The notes: generated from the letters alone by a model not told the origin. Shown: positions 34,535 to 44,208, numbered from the stretch's first letter. The stretch is DNA of 64,000 nucleotides from Sellimonas caecigallum (GCF_045038405.1 NZ_CP173660.1:124001-188000); one strand, 5' to 3'. Program-made: numbers and translations.

Positions 34535-35206
34535 TTACTTCATATTTTCAAGAACTTTTCCTACATCGGAGCGAAACTCGTCCCACTTCTCCGGATAATC
34601 CACAAAATATTTCGGACAGATTTTCCCTGTGACATCATAATGTCGGATGAGGTCTTCTTCTGATAAATCAAATTTCATGCAGAGCCAGGCTGATAAATGA
34701 ACAAGAGACTGATAGGTTGCATCGTTGAATTTTCCTGTTTCGTCCAAATGGCAGCACTCAATAGATACGGTATCCTTATTTCGGTCATTAGAAGCATACG
34801 CAACCTCCCATGTAGGAATACACTGTACGATCTCCCCATCAAGCCCTACCACAAAATGGCTGCTTGCCTTTGTGAGATGCGTATCCTTCAATCCGTCAAA
34901 GTAATCCCTGTTCTGCTGTGCCGTCGATCCAGGATTTGCAGTGTAGTGAATCACAATATTTTTTATCCGTTCTGTTTTTGTCTGTGGTCTGGAGTAAGAA
35001 TTCGGCGTGATCAGATCCACTTCCATCTGTGGTCTGTGTGCATCGATTCCTTCCACTTCTATATATGCATTGGAAAAAAATCCCGTATGAACCAACTTCA
35101 TACCTCCAAGTAAAACCGTAAGTGCGACGAGAAATATAAGTCCTATCCTTACAGGATTTCTCCTTTTTGCCGCTTTTCTCCTGTATGTTCTTCTTTTGTT
35201 TCTCAT
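34535..35206 (-). CDS. Membrane-anchored N-acetylmuramoyl-L-alanine amidase (Amidase_2)
   Basis: A 223-aa protein; the start at 35206 follows AAGGGGAGGAAAC. The N-terminus is strongly basic with one transmembrane helix (RIGLIFLVALTVLLGGMKL). The rest is a zinc amidase of the AmpD/PGRP type: IKNIVIHYTANPG holds the first His, HFVVGLDGEIVQCIP the substrate strand, VSIECCH and HYDVTGKICPKYF the later His/Cys ligands. It cuts the lactyl-amide bond between muramic acid and L-Ala on the cell surface. It leads the short run toward the kinase gene. Confidence 0.9.
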   Translation of the reverse strand: MRNKRRTYRRKAAKRRNPVRIGLIFLVALTVLLGGMKLVHTGFFSNAYIEVEGIDAHRPQMEVDLITPNSYSRPQTKTERIKNIVIHYTANPGSTAQQNRDYFDGLKDTHLTKASSHFVVGLDGEIVQCIPTWEVAYASNDRNKDTVSIECCHLDETGKFNDATYQSLVHLSAWLCMKFDLSEEDLIRHYDVTGKICPKYFVDYPEKWDEFRSDVGKVLENMK

Positions 35207-35326
35207 TGTTTCCTCCCCTTCTTCTTTGATGACATCTTCTATTATAGCTGGACATGCAAATTTTGTTTTAAAATAATGTGGAAAAATTCTGTCTTTTTTC
35301 TTAATTTTTACCGTCACGGGAGGCTA

Positions 35327-35413
35327 TGCAAAAAAGCGCCTGCCAGCAGTATCTATCCTGCTTACAGCGCTCTTATCAAATGCAAAACGGGCAGCTCCTT
35401 ACGGAACTGCCCG
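35327..35413 (-). terminator. Tandem intrinsic terminators after guaB
   Basis: The first hairpin pairs CGGGCAGTTCC with GGAGCTGCCCG, then TTTTGC (35383-35413). The second pairs AGCGCTG with CAGGCGCT through an inner GCAG/CTGC helix, followed by TTTTTTGC (35327-35373). Two stacked terminators insulate guaB from the amidase operon. Confidence 0.7.
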
Positions 35414-35422
35414 ATAAAAATC

Positions 35423-36877
35423 TTATTCGTCCACGCTGTAGTTCGGCGCTTCTTTTGTGATATGAATATCGTGTGGGTGGCTTTCTTTCAGTGAAGCTGC
35501 TGTGATCTTTACAAAACGTCCGTTCTGCTTCAACTCTTCCACTGTAGGGGTTCCACAATATCCCATTCCGGCTCTCAGACCACCCATGAGCTGGAATACC
35601 GTGTCTTCCACAGTTCCTTTATATGCCACGCGGCCTTCTACACCTTCCGGAACAAGTTTCTTTGCATCTGCCTGGAAATAGCGGTCTTTGCTTCCGTTTT
35701 CCATAGCTGCAATGGATCCCATTCCGCGGTAAACTTTGTATTTTCTTCCCTGATACAGTTCGAATGTTCCCGGGCTTTCATCACATCCTGCAAAGATACT
35801 TCCCATCATGCAGACATTCGCACCTGCGGCGATGGCTTTCGTCATATCTCCAGAGTATTTGATACCTCCGTCGGCGATAATCGGAATACCATACTCTTTT
35901 GCCACTTCATAACAGTCCATAACAGCTGTTACCTGAGGAACACCGATTCCGGCAACGACACGTGTTGTACAGATAGATCCCGGTCCGATTCCCACTTTGA
36001 CTGCATCCACTCCTGCCTCAATCAAAGCACGTGTTGCTTCTCCTGTCGCAACATTTCCGGCGATAACCTGAAGATCCGGGAATTTTTCCTTGATCATCTT
36101 TACTGAACGAATCACGTTTGCGGAATGTCCATGTGCTGAGTCAAGGACAACAACATCTACTTTTGCATTGACAAGCGCTTCTACTCTTTCCAGGCAATTC
36201 GCAGTGATTCCTACTGCTGCACCACAGAGCAGACGTCCCTGCTCGTCCTTTGCAGAAAGCGGATATTTGATCTGTTTTTCGATATCTTTGATCGTGATAA
36301 GTCCTTTGAGGTTAAAATCCTTATCTACGATCGGAAGCTTTTCTTTTCTTGCCTTTGCAAGAATATTCTTTGCTTCTTCCAGTGTGATTCCTTCCGGGGC
36401 AGTGATCAGCCCTTCTGAAGTCATGGATTCTTTTATTTTCTTCGTAAAATCTGTCTCAAATTTCAAATCCCGGTTTGTGATGATCCCGACAAGCTTTCCA
36501 TTCTCTGTAATCGGTACACCGGAAATACGGAATTTCCCCATCAGCTCATTTGCATCTTCCAGCGTATTCTCCGGAGAAAGATAAAATGGATCCGTGATAA
36601 CCCCATTTTCAGAACGCTTTACCTTGTCTACTTCTTCCGCCTGCGCTTCGATGGACATATTTTTGTGGATGATACCAATCCCACCCTGACGTGCCATTGC
36701 AATCGCCATTCTGTGCTCTGTAACGGTATCCATACCAGCACTCATCATCGGAATATTCAGCTTGATCTTCTTTGTCAAGTACGTTGTCAAATCGACCTGA
36801 TTCGGAATCACTTCCGAATACGCAGGTACTAAAAGTACATCGTCAAATGTAATGCCTTCTCCAATAATTTTACCCAT
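35423..36877 (-). CDS. guaB: IMP dehydrogenase
   Basis: A 484-aa enzyme of standard length. The opening GEGITFDDVLLVPAYSEV is typical. Two CBS domains lie at about residues 95-205. The catalytic loop GPGSICTTRVV holds the active Cys (near residue 300), and the C-terminal flap includes RYFQADAKKLVPEGVEGR. It oxidises IMP to XMP, the committed step to GMP. It is a single gene with tandem terminators; no purine riboswitch is seen in its leader. Confidence 0.97.
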   Translation of the reverse strand: MGKIIGEGITFDDVLLVPAYSEVIPNQVDLTTYLTKKIKLNIPMMSAGMDTVTEHRMAIAMARQGGIGIIHKNMSIEAQAEEVDKVKRSENGVITDPFYLSPENTLEDANELMGKFRISGVPITENGKLVGIITNRDLKFETDFTKKIKESMTSEGLITAPEGITLEEAKNILAKARKEKLPIVDKDFNLKGLITIKDIEKQIKYPLSAKDEQGRLLCGAAVGITANCLERVEALVNAKVDVVVLDSAHGHSANVIRSVKMIKEKFPDLQVIAGNVATGEATRALIEAGVDAVKVGIGPGSICTTRVVAGIGVPQVTAVMDCYEVAKEYGIPIIADGGIKYSGDMTKAIAAGANVCMMGSIFAGCDESPGTFELYQGRKYKVYRGMGSIAAMENGSKDRYFQADAKKLVPEGVEGRVAYKGTVEDTVFQLMGGLRAGMGYCGTPTVEELKQNGRFVKITAASLKESHPHDIHITKEAPNYSVDE

Positions 36878-36973
36878 GACTTCTTAATTCCTCTCTTTCT
36901 CTGACTGTTCCTTTTTTAGTTTGAAACTTATGATACAAAAAAATTGATGTCATGTCAATATTTTTATGAAATA

Positions 36974-37462
36974 CTAGAGAATAACTTTTCTAGGTGCCAG
37001 CATCCTCATTCCCTCGAGAATGACCTGTTCCGGCTCAAATATCACTTTTGTCTGCTGTCCGTTTTTGGCAATGACCATCACGTAACATCTGGCATTTGGC
37101 ATCTGAGAACTAAAATCGAGCACTTTGGCATTGCGATACTGATTGAGCTCCCCTGCCCCCATCGGTGCAAGCAGTTCCAATTCTGAGATGTTCATGGAGA
37201 AAATTCTTTTTCTCTTCTGTTTTCCCATGATTTTGTCGATATCCAGATCCCCGTTGACATACAGATACTCATACTCCAGATCCAGTCTACGGAACATGAA
37301 GTAATCAAGGACAATCAGCAGCACCGGAACGATCAGCAGAAACGGCATCAAAGGTACGATCAGAAACGACATTACTGTGACTGCCACAAGGAGCGATTTG
37401 ATCATAATGTCCTTCCCGCTTGTTTTTTTCTTTACCAACTGTTCTGTATAGTAGTCACTCAT
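36974..37462 (-). CDS. Hypothetical two-helix membrane protein
   Basis: A 162-aa protein; I set the start at 37462 (MSDYYTEQLVKKKTSGKD) after GGAAAAG. Residues about 20-60 form two hydrophobic helices (LLVAVTVMSFLIVPLMPFLL then VLLIVLDYFMF). The C-terminal 100 residues are a soluble domain with a GDLDIDKIMGKQKRKRIFSM segment, resembling DUF6106-type proteins of Lachnospiraceae; that family call is from memory. The function is unknown. It stands alone between guaB and groEL. Confidence 0.6.
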   Translation of the reverse strand: MSDYYTEQLVKKKTSGKDIMIKSLLVAVTVMSFLIVPLMPFLLIVPVLLIVLDYFMFRRLDLEYEYLYVNGDLDIDKIMGKQKRKRIFSMNISELELLAPMGAGELNQYRNAKVLDFSSQMPNARCYVMVIAKNGQQTKVIFEPEQVILEGMRMLAPRKVIL

Positions 37463-37510
37463 ATTCTTTTCCTCCACTTTTTTTATTCGTAAACAGTATA
37501 CCACATTCTA

Positions 37511-37545
37511 TATAAAAAAGAAAACTCCTCTTAAGAGGAGTTTTC
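37511..37545 (-). terminator. Intrinsic terminator of groESL
   Basis: GAAAACTCCTC pairs with GAGGAGTTTTC around TTAA, followed on the minus strand by TTTTTTATA. It lies 35 bases beyond the groEL stop. Confidence 0.85.
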
Positions 37546-37579
37546 AAAAATTTCATGATTATTTAGGATTTCGAAAGGA

Positions 37580-39199
37580 TTACATCATTCCCATACCCGG
37601 GTTGGCCGGCATAGCTGGTGCATCTTCTTTGATGTTCGCTACAACAGACTCTGTCGTCAAAAGTGTAGATGCTACGCTTGTTGCATTCTGAAGTGCACTT
37701 CTTGTTACTTTTGCCGGGTCGAGAATACCAGCTTCTACCATATCTACATATTCTTCTTTGTATGCATCGAAACCAATTCCCGGTTCAGATTCTCTTACTT
37801 TATTGATGATAACAGAACCTTCCAGTCCTGCATTTGCAGCAATCCTGAAGAGCGGAGCTTCGAGAGCTTTCAGTATAATGGATGCCCCTGTCTTTTCATC
37901 GCCTTCCAGGCTTGCAACGAGTTTTTCCAGTGCTTTTGTAGCGTGAACATATGCAGAACCGCCTCCTGCGATGATTCCTTCTTCCACTGCCGCTCTCGTT
38001 GCTGCCAGTGCATCCTCCATACGGAGTTTTGCTTCTTTCATCTCTGTTTCTGTAGCTGCACCTACACGGATCACTGCCACACCGCCTGCCAGTTTTGCAA
38101 GTCTTTCCTGAAGTTTTTCTCTGTCGAAGTCAGATGTCGTTTCTTCGATCTGAGCTTTAATCTGGGCAACACGTGCCTCGATATCTGCTTTTTCTCCCAT
38201 ACCATCGACGATCGTTGTGTTCTCTTTCTGTACTTTTACAGATTTTGCACGTCCAAGCTGATCAAGTGTTGTTTCTTTAAGATCCAGTCCCAGTTCCTCA
38301 GAAATAACCTGGCCGCCTGTAAGGATTGCAATATCGCGGAGCATTTCTTTTCTTCTGTCGCCATATCCCGGTGCCTTCACAGCAACGACATTGAATGTGC
38401 CGCGCAGCTTGTTTACGATCAATGTAGTCAGTGCTTCTCCTTCTACGTCTTCTGCAATGATAAGGAGACGGGCACCTGCCTGTACAACTTGTTCCAGAAG
38501 CGGAAGAAGTTCCTGGATATTAGAAATCTTTTTATCTGTAATCAGGATATACGGATCTTCCAAATTTGCTTCCATTTTATCCATATCTGTAGCCATGTAT
38601 GCAGAAATATATCCACGGTCGAACTGCATACCTTCTACAAGATCCAGCTCTGTCTTCATTGTCTTTGATTCTTCGATTGTGATGACACCGTCATTTGACA
38701 CTTTTTCCATCGCGTCAGCTACCATGTTTCCTACTTCGTCATCGCTGGAAGATACTGCTGCAACTCTTGCGATCTGAGCTTTGTCTTTCACTTTGCTGCT
38801 CATCTTGGCAATCTCTTCTACTGCCATGTCCGTAGCTTTCTTCATTCCTTTTCTGAGGACGATCGGGTTGGCTCCTGCTGCAAGATTTCTCATTCCTTCA
38901 TGAACCATAGCCTGCGCCAGCACAGTTGCTGTCGTCGTACCGTCTCCAGCCACATCATTTGTCTTGGAAGCAACTTCGCGAATCAGCTGTGCTCCCATGT
39001 TTTCAAATGCATCTTCCAGTTCGATTTCTTTTGCGATCGTAACACCATCATTTGTGATAAGCGGTGCTCCAAATGATTTGTCAAGCACGACATTTCTTCC
39101 TTTTGGTCCTAATGTAACCCGAACTGTATCAGCAAGTTTATTTACACCAGCTTCCAGTGCTGCTCTGGCCTCTGCTCCGTATTTAATTTCTTTTGCCAT
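37580..39199 (-). CDS. groEL: Chaperonin GroEL
   Basis: A 539-aa Hsp60 of normal length. The start at 39199 (MAKEIKYGAEARAALEAG) follows a GGAGGGATTTG site. The ATP site DGTTTATVLAQAMV (near residue 87), the apical EGMQFDRGYIS, the equatorial AVEEGIIAGGGSAYVHA and the terminal PGMGMM tail are all present. It forms the double-ring folding chamber with GroES, which is encoded 65 bases upstream in the same CIRCE-controlled operon. Confidence 0.98.
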   Translation of the reverse strand: MAKEIKYGAEARAALEAGVNKLADTVRVTLGPKGRNVVLDKSFGAPLITNDGVTIAKEIELEDAFENMGAQLIREVASKTNDVAGDGTTTATVLAQAMVHEGMRNLAAGANPIVLRKGMKKATDMAVEEIAKMSSKVKDKAQIARVAAVSSSDDEVGNMVADAMEKVSNDGVITIEESKTMKTELDLVEGMQFDRGYISAYMATDMDKMEANLEDPYILITDKKISNIQELLPLLEQVVQAGARLLIIAEDVEGEALTTLIVNKLRGTFNVVAVKAPGYGDRRKEMLRDIAILTGGQVISEELGLDLKETTLDQLGRAKSVKVQKENTTIVDGMGEKADIEARVAQIKAQIEETTSDFDREKLQERLAKLAGGVAVIRVGAATETEMKEAKLRMEDALAATRAAVEEGIIAGGGSAYVHATKALEKLVASLEGDEKTGASIILKALEAPLFRIAANAGLEGSVIINKVRESEPGIGFDAYKEEYVDMVEAGILDPAKVTRSALQNATSVASTLLTTESVVANIKEDAPAMPANPGMGMM

Positions 39200-39264
39200 T
39201 TCAAATCCCTCCATTTAAATCTATTTTAATGATACATATTTTAACCTTGTTGGTATATCATTTC

Positions 39265-39549
39265 CTATTCGATGATGGCAAGAATATCACTCTGTCTTAC
39301 AATGATATATTCCACATCGTCTAATTCCACTTCTGTCCCCGCGTATTTTGAATAGATTACTTTATCTCCAACAGAAACTTTCATCTCCACTTCCTTGCCG
39401 TCTACCAGACCGCCCGGTCCAACTGCAACAACTTCTGCCTGCTGCGGTTTTTCCTTATTCTGTCCCGGCAGAACGATCCCGGATTTGGTTGTCTCTTCTG
39501 CTTCCATCTGTTTTAAAACAACTCTGTCGCTTAATGGTACTAATTTCAT
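39265..39549 (-). CDS. groES: Co-chaperonin GroES
   Basis: A 94-aa Hsp10. It begins MKLVPLSDRVVLKQMEAEET; the mobile loop TTKSGIVLPGQNKEKPQQ binds GroEL, and the roof hairpin VGDKVIYSKYAGTEVEL follows. It caps the GroEL ring. It is the first gene of the operon and has a CIRCE operator in its leader. Confidence 0.98.
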   Translation of the reverse strand: MKLVPLSDRVVLKQMEAEETTKSGIVLPGQNKEKPQQAEVVAVGPGGLVDGKEVEMKVSVGDKVIYSKYAGTEVELDDVEYIIVRQSDILAIIE

Positions 39550-39580
39550 GATTGTTCCTCCTTCATTGTCTATCCATTTA

Positions 39581-39607
39581 TCAGCACTCGTTGTACTAGA
39601 GTGCTAA
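39581..39607 (-). promoter_or_regulatory. CIRCE operator (HrcA site) of groESL
   Basis: TCAGCACTC-N9-GAGTGCTAA differs from the consensus TTAGCACTC-N9-GAGTGCTAA by one base. It lies 32 bases upstream of the groES start and downstream of the -10 box, where HrcA would block transcription until heat or unfolded protein releases it. hrcA itself is not in this window. Confidence 0.95.
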
Positions 39608-39621
39608 AACACTCTAGTAAT

Positions 39622-39650
39622 AAAATAGCACTGTACATTTTATTTGTCAA
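39622..39650 (-). promoter_or_regulatory. Sigma-A promoter of groESL
   Basis: TTGACA (39645-39650) and TATTTT (39622-39627) on the minus strand with a 17-base spacer, directly upstream of the CIRCE element. Confidence 0.75.
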
Positions 39651-39709
39651 CAATCTTTCTTATTCTTTATATTTAGTTTATATTTTGAAAATAGGCCCAC
39701 ATGTCTGCA

Positions 39710-40006
39710 CTACACTACATAGAGTCCATTCTGGATCCGCAGCACGATCTGTTCGCCGTCCTGATCGTGATACCTTCTTGTGATTACCCCTTCACAGCCG
39801 TACCTACCTTCTTCTGCCTCAAAAATACACTCATATACCGCATCCAGTGAGAAGGACTGCACTTCTCCTTTTCCAACATACAACGACATCTCTTCGGACT
39901 TACTGTCATAAGTCCGTATCCGTGTCATATATTTTTTTCTGTCCTGCTTTTCTGATTTTAAAAATACTTTCTTCATCTGAAGCACCGCCGCACCGTTTTC
40001 GTACAT
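39710..40006 (-). CDS. Hypothetical small protein after codY
   Basis: A 98-aa protein; the start at 40006 (MYENGAAVLQMKKVF) follows GGAAGGAGAAG. It looks like a compact all-beta domain (RIRTYDSKSEEMSLYVGKGE, CIFEAEEGRYGCEGVITRRY, QIVLRIQNGLYVV). I do not recognise the family. It is the downstream neighbour of codY, but a terminator-like hairpin sits between the two just ahead of its ribosome site, so its expression may depend on read-through. Confidence 0.55.
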   Translation of the reverse strand: MYENGAAVLQMKKVFLKSEKQDRKKYMTRIRTYDSKSEEMSLYVGKGEVQSFSLDAVYECIFEAEEGRYGCEGVITRRYHDQDGEQIVLRIQNGLYVV

Positions 40007-40017
40007 ATTCTTCTCCT

Positions 40018-40056
40018 TCCTCAAAAGGGAGCCTCAGAAATCTGACGCTCCCTTTT
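40018..40056 (-). terminator. Intrinsic terminator of codY
   Basis: AAAAGGGAGC pairs with GCTCCCTTTT around a loop that itself contains TCAGA/TCTGA, followed by TTTTGAGG on the minus strand. The T-run abuts the ribosome site of the 98-aa gene, so partial read-through is possible. Confidence 0.7.
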
Positions 40057-40082
40057 TGTACACGCACACCTGTTTTCATGCG

Positions 40083-40865
40083 CTATTTCTGTTTTTCTTT
40101 TTTTATCTTTTCCAGCTCCGTAAATACATAATCGTTCACAACTTTAATGTATGTTCCCTTCATACCCGATGATCTGGATTCGATAACTCCTGCACTCTCA
40201 AATTTCCTTAGTGCATTTACGATTACCGATCTTGTGATTCCCACACGATCTGCAATCTTGCTTGCAACAAGAATGCCCTCCATGCCGTCCAGCTCTTCAA
40301 AGATATGGATGATCGCCTCCAGTTCTGAGAACGAAAGTGTACTGATAGCAGACTGTACGATCTGTTCTTTTCTTGTCTCCTCCGCGCTCTCCTCATTCAC
40401 TGATCGAAGCATTTCCAAGCCGACAACCGTTGTACCATATTCACTGAGAATGATATCGTCAATCTCATACTCCTCATCCTGCTTGTAAATGAAGAGCGTT
40501 CCAAGCCGTTCGCCTGCGATTTCGATCGGAGAAACAATAGCCTGATACCCTTTCGATACCTCCGGAGAAAATCCAAGCGTCTGAAGATTCACATTTTCTT
40601 TTGTAGATAAAATACTCAGCAGCCGTTCATTCAGCATCGCATCGATATGTCCGCCTACTTCGCCTTTTATCAGTTCTGTCAGCGGTCTGACCTCGTCCCT
40701 TTTACTCACACCAAGTACCTTGCCCTTTTTGCTTACGACAAGAATATTGGAGTCGAGAATTTCTGTAAGCACTTCACAGATATCATTGAAAACAACTTTG
40801 CTGGAATTATTGTTGTGAAGCAGCTTGTTGATTTTTCTTGTCTTATCCAATAACTGTACACTCAT
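40083..40865 (-). CDS. codY: GTP-sensing global repressor CodY
   Basis: A 260-aa CodY of standard length; the start at 40865 (MSVQLLDKTRKINKLLHN) follows GGAGGAAGACT. The N-terminal GAF domain (residues about 1-155) binds branched-chain amino acids. The C-terminal winged helix includes IADRVGITRSVIVNALRKFESAG (recognition part RVGITRSVIVNALRK) near residue 205. It represses nutrient-acquisition genes in rich conditions. It follows topA by 119 bases in the usual Clostridial order. Confidence 0.96.
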   Translation of the reverse strand: MSVQLLDKTRKINKLLHNNNSSKVVFNDICEVLTEILDSNILVVSKKGKVLGVSKRDEVRPLTELIKGEVGGHIDAMLNERLLSILSTKENVNLQTLGFSPEVSKGYQAIVSPIEIAGERLGTLFIYKQDEEYEIDDIILSEYGTTVVGLEMLRSVNEESAEETRKEQIVQSAISTLSFSELEAIIHIFEELDGMEGILVASKIADRVGITRSVIVNALRKFESAGVIESRSSGMKGTYIKVVNDYVFTELEKIKKEKQK

Positions 40866-40984
40866 AGTCTTCCTCCATCCAAAGATTTTTTGCACTGCCT
40901 CGAATTGCACGAACAAAAGTATAGAATACTCAACTGATATTCTAATATTATCATACAATTCTCACATTTTCAATAACTTACATG

Positions 40985-43060
40985 CTATTTTTCTTTGTTT
41001 TTATTTTCTACATACCCACACGTCTCATCAGCGCAAACAATCTTGTTCCCTTTTTCCAGCATATAACCTCCGCATTTCGGACATTTCTTATCGGAAGGCT
41101 TCTGCCAGGACATAAAATCACATTCTGGATTGTCCTCACACCCGTAATATCTTCTTCCTTTTTTCGTTTTCCGGATAACAATCTCTTTACCGCATTTCGG
41201 ACAGCTGACACCTGCTTTTTCCAGGTACGGCTTCGTATTTCTGCATTCCGGAAAGCCAGGACATGCCAGGAATTTTCCGTGAGGTCCGTATTTAACAACC
41301 ATATTCCGCCCGCACTCTTCGCAGATCACATCTGTCACTTCATCTTCGATCTTTACTTCTTCCAGCTCTTTCTCTGCGACTTCCACGGCTTCTTCCAGAT
41401 CCGGGTAGAAGTTGCTTATGACGGTCTTCCACTGTACTTTTCCTTCCGCCACCTTGTCAAGCAACCCTTCCATGTTGGCGGTAAAATTCACATCCACAAT
41501 ACTCTCGAATGACTTCCGCATCATATTGTTGACGACCTCTCCAAGCTCCGTGAGGTAGAGATTTTTATTTTCTTTGGCTACATAACGTCTGGCAATGATC
41601 GTGGAGATTGTCGGGGCATACGTACTCGGCCGGCCAATGCCCAACTCTTCCAGGGCCTTCACAAGAGACGCCTCAGTATAGTGAGCTGGAGGCTGCGTAA
41701 AATGCTGCCGGCTGTCAAAAGACTCTTTGGTAAGCTCTGATTCTTTGGTAAGACCGTTCAGCAGAACATTGCTCTGTGTCTTTTCCTCGTCCGCCTGCAC
41801 ATATACCTGGCGAAAACCTTCAAAAAGGATTTTAGAAGCAGCCACAGTAAACCGGTATTTTCCGGCATCGATCTTCACGGATGTCGTCTCATATTTGGCA
41901 GGCTTCATCCTGCTGGCAGTAAATCGCTTCCAGATCAGCTGGTACAGCCTGAACTGATCTCTTGTGAGGGATTCTTTTACCATGGCCGGCGTCCTTGCGA
42001 TATCCGTCGGGCGGATCGCTTCGTGCGCATCCTGCACATTTTTTCCGCCATCTTTTTTCTTCTCTGTATCTTCCACGAAGTCCGGTCCGTAAACCTCCCC
42101 GATATACGTCTTGGCCGCTTCCATGGCCTCATCGGAAATACGGGTGGAATCGGTACGGAGGTAAGTAATGATACCGATTGTTCCCTGTCCTTTGATATCC
42201 ACGCCTTCATAAAGCTGCTGCGCAATCCTCATCGTCTTCTGAGTCGCAAAATTCAGAACTTTGGATGCCTCCTGCTGAAGGGTACTTGTCGTAAACGGAA
42301 CCGGAGCTTTCTGGCTTCTCTCTCCTTTTTTCACTTCGGCCACCTGGAAAGTCTCATTTTCCAGTTCACTGATAATCTGATTTTTTTCCTCTTCGGACCG
42401 AATCGTCATCTTCTCTTTTTCCGTACCATAAAATTTGGCTGTCAGGGGTTTTCTTTCTCCCTTTACTTTCAAAAGCACATCCAAAGACCAGTATTCTTCC
42501 GGGATAAATGCATCGATCTCCTCTTCCCGGTCTGCAATGATACGAAGCGCCACGGACTGCACCCTTCCTGCGCTCAGTCCCCTTTTTACTTTTTTCCAGA
42601 GAAGCGGACTGATCTTGTAGCCGATCACTCTGTCAAGGGCTCTTCTCGCCTGCTGGGCATCAACAAGATTCATGTCGATCTCCCTGGCATTTTTAATGGA
42701 CTCTTTGACCGCTTTTTTTGTGATCTCATTGAAGCTGATCCGGTATACTTTTTTCCCTTCGAGCTTCAGCGCCTTTGTCAAATGCCAGGAGATCGCTTCG
42801 CCCTCCCGGTCGGGGTCAGTTGCCAGATAGATCTTATCTGCTTTTTTTACTTCTTTTCTGAGTTCCGCAAGAATCTCTCCTTTTCCGCGGATCGTGATGT
42901 ACTTTGGCTCAAAATCATGTTCTACATCAATACCAAGCTGACTTTTCGGGAAATCACGTACATGCCCCTGCGATGCCATGACAACATAGCTGCTGCCAAG
43001 GAATTTCTTGATCGTCTTCACTTTTGCAGGGGATTCCACGATTACCAGATAACGTGCCAT
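40985..43060 (-). CDS. topA: DNA topoisomerase I (type IA)
   Basis: A 691-aa enzyme; the start at 43060 (MARYLVIVESPAKVKTIKKF) follows GGAGGAATAAG. The TOPRIM domain spans residues about 3-115 with acidic DPDREGEAI. The active-site Tyr is in GIITYLRTDSTRIS near residue 300. Three C-terminal zinc ribbons follow (CEECGRNMVVK, CPKCGKEIVIRK, CPKCGGYMLEKG). It relaxes negative supercoils. It starts 29 bases after dprA. Confidence 0.97.
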   Translation of the reverse strand: MARYLVIVESPAKVKTIKKFLGSSYVVMASQGHVRDFPKSQLGIDVEHDFEPKYITIRGKGEILAELRKEVKKADKIYLATDPDREGEAISWHLTKALKLEGKKVYRISFNEITKKAVKESIKNAREIDMNLVDAQQARRALDRVIGYKISPLLWKKVKRGLSAGRVQSVALRIIADREEEIDAFIPEEYWSLDVLLKVKGERKPLTAKFYGTEKEKMTIRSEEEKNQIISELENETFQVAEVKKGERSQKAPVPFTTSTLQQEASKVLNFATQKTMRIAQQLYEGVDIKGQGTIGIITYLRTDSTRISDEAMEAAKTYIGEVYGPDFVEDTEKKKDGGKNVQDAHEAIRPTDIARTPAMVKESLTRDQFRLYQLIWKRFTASRMKPAKYETTSVKIDAGKYRFTVAASKILFEGFRQVYVQADEEKTQSNVLLNGLTKESELTKESFDSRQHFTQPPAHYTEASLVKALEELGIGRPSTYAPTISTIIARRYVAKENKNLYLTELGEVVNNMMRKSFESIVDVNFTANMEGLLDKVAEGKVQWKTVISNFYPDLEEAVEVAEKELEEVKIEDEVTDVICEECGRNMVVKYGPHGKFLACPGFPECRNTKPYLEKAGVSCPKCGKEIVIRKTKKGRRYYGCEDNPECDFMSWQKPSDKKCPKCGGYMLEKGNKIVCADETCGYVENKNKEK

Positions 43061-43089
43061 AATCTTATTCCTCCATCCAACTTCACATA

Positions 43090-44208
43090 TTACTTCAATC
43101 GGATATAATAATTCTTCGAAATTTCCTGCACCCATCCTGCCAGTTCCAGCTGAAGCAGTATTTCCATGGTCTTTCCTCTCGAAAACCCGCTTTCTTCCTC
43201 CAGCTCAGAAAGGCTCTTGGGATACAAACAAAGCAAACTATACAACAATTTTTCCGGACTTTCAAGCTTTATTTCATTTTCTTCGGAATTTTTCACATTT
43301 TGAAATACTTTTTTCTGCATTTCATACGGGAGATCCAAAAGCAGTTCTTCCGGGGAAAGAAGGATGCCGGCTCCCTGCCTGATCAGTCGGTTGCATCCTT
43401 TGCTCAGCACACTTGTGACCGGGCCTGGAAGCGCGTACACGTCTTTTCCCTGCTCCAGAGCAAAATCGGCTGTGATCAGAGAACCGCTGCGTTCTTTCGC
43501 TTCCATGACGAGAACTATGTCCGACAGCCCGCTGATAATTCGGTTTCTAGGAGGAAAATTCCATGCCAGAGGAGGTGTCCCCGGCGGGTACTCCGACAGG
43601 ATTCCCCCGGTTTTCTTAAGTGCTTCGTAAAGGCCACGGTTCTCTCTTGGATAACATACGTCCGCTCCGCATCCAAGTACAGCGACAGCGGTGCAGGATC
43701 CGTCCAGCGCCCCACGGATTCCTTCTCCGTCCACACCCCGGGCCATTCCACTGATTATATATATGCCGGATGCAGACAAGTTTTTCCCGAATTCATAAGC
43801 CATTTTGAGACCGTATGGACTTGCGCTCCTGGCTCCTACAATGGCCGCTGTGCCTTTTGGAAACCGAAAACAGTCCGGCCCCATTCCAAACAACGCGTAC
43901 GGAGGATCTGGAATTTGTCTTAGTCTTTCGGGGTACTCCGCAGAAAAGTAAGTCACGATGCGCATCCCATTTTTTCTCGCTTTTTCCCACTCTCTCTTTC
44001 TTGCATCCATCACTCCCTTTCTTTGATTTTCCCGCAAATTCTCACACTCTTTCTCCGTCAGTAGCATGCAGGACTTGTATCCTGTTTCTTCTATATAAAA
44101 CAGCTCTTTCTCTGTCCCAAACATCTCCCTCAGTTTTCTCTTCTGGGAAGATGTAATTCCTTTAACACATGCTAACCAGTATTCGTAAAACTCATTTTCT
44201 CTACACAT
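43090..44208 (-). CDS. dprA: DNA processing protein DprA
   Basis: A 372-aa DprA/Smf protein. The Rossmann-like domain includes GMARGVDGEGIRGALDG and AVLGCGADVCYPRENRGLYE (near residue 175), then SEYPPGTPPLAWNFPPRNRII, and the C-terminal winged helix includes KTMEILLQLELAGWVQE. DprA loads RecA on incoming single-stranded DNA. I prefer the ATG at 44208 behind GGGAGGG; it overlaps the end of yifB. The gene sits between yifB and topA as in most Firmicutes. Confidence 0.93.
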   Translation of the reverse strand: MCRENEFYEYWLACVKGITSSQKRKLREMFGTEKELFYIEETGYKSCMLLTEKECENLRENQRKGVMDARKREWEKARKNGMRIVTYFSAEYPERLRQIPDPPYALFGMGPDCFRFPKGTAAIVGARSASPYGLKMAYEFGKNLSASGIYIISGMARGVDGEGIRGALDGSCTAVAVLGCGADVCYPRENRGLYEALKKTGGILSEYPPGTPPLAWNFPPRNRIISGLSDIVLVMEAKERSGSLITADFALEQGKDVYALPGPVTSVLSKGCNRLIRQGAGILLSPEELLLDLPYEMQKKVFQNVKNSEENEIKLESPEKLLYSLLCLYPKSLSELEEESGFSRGKTMEILLQLELAGWVQEISKNYYIRLK

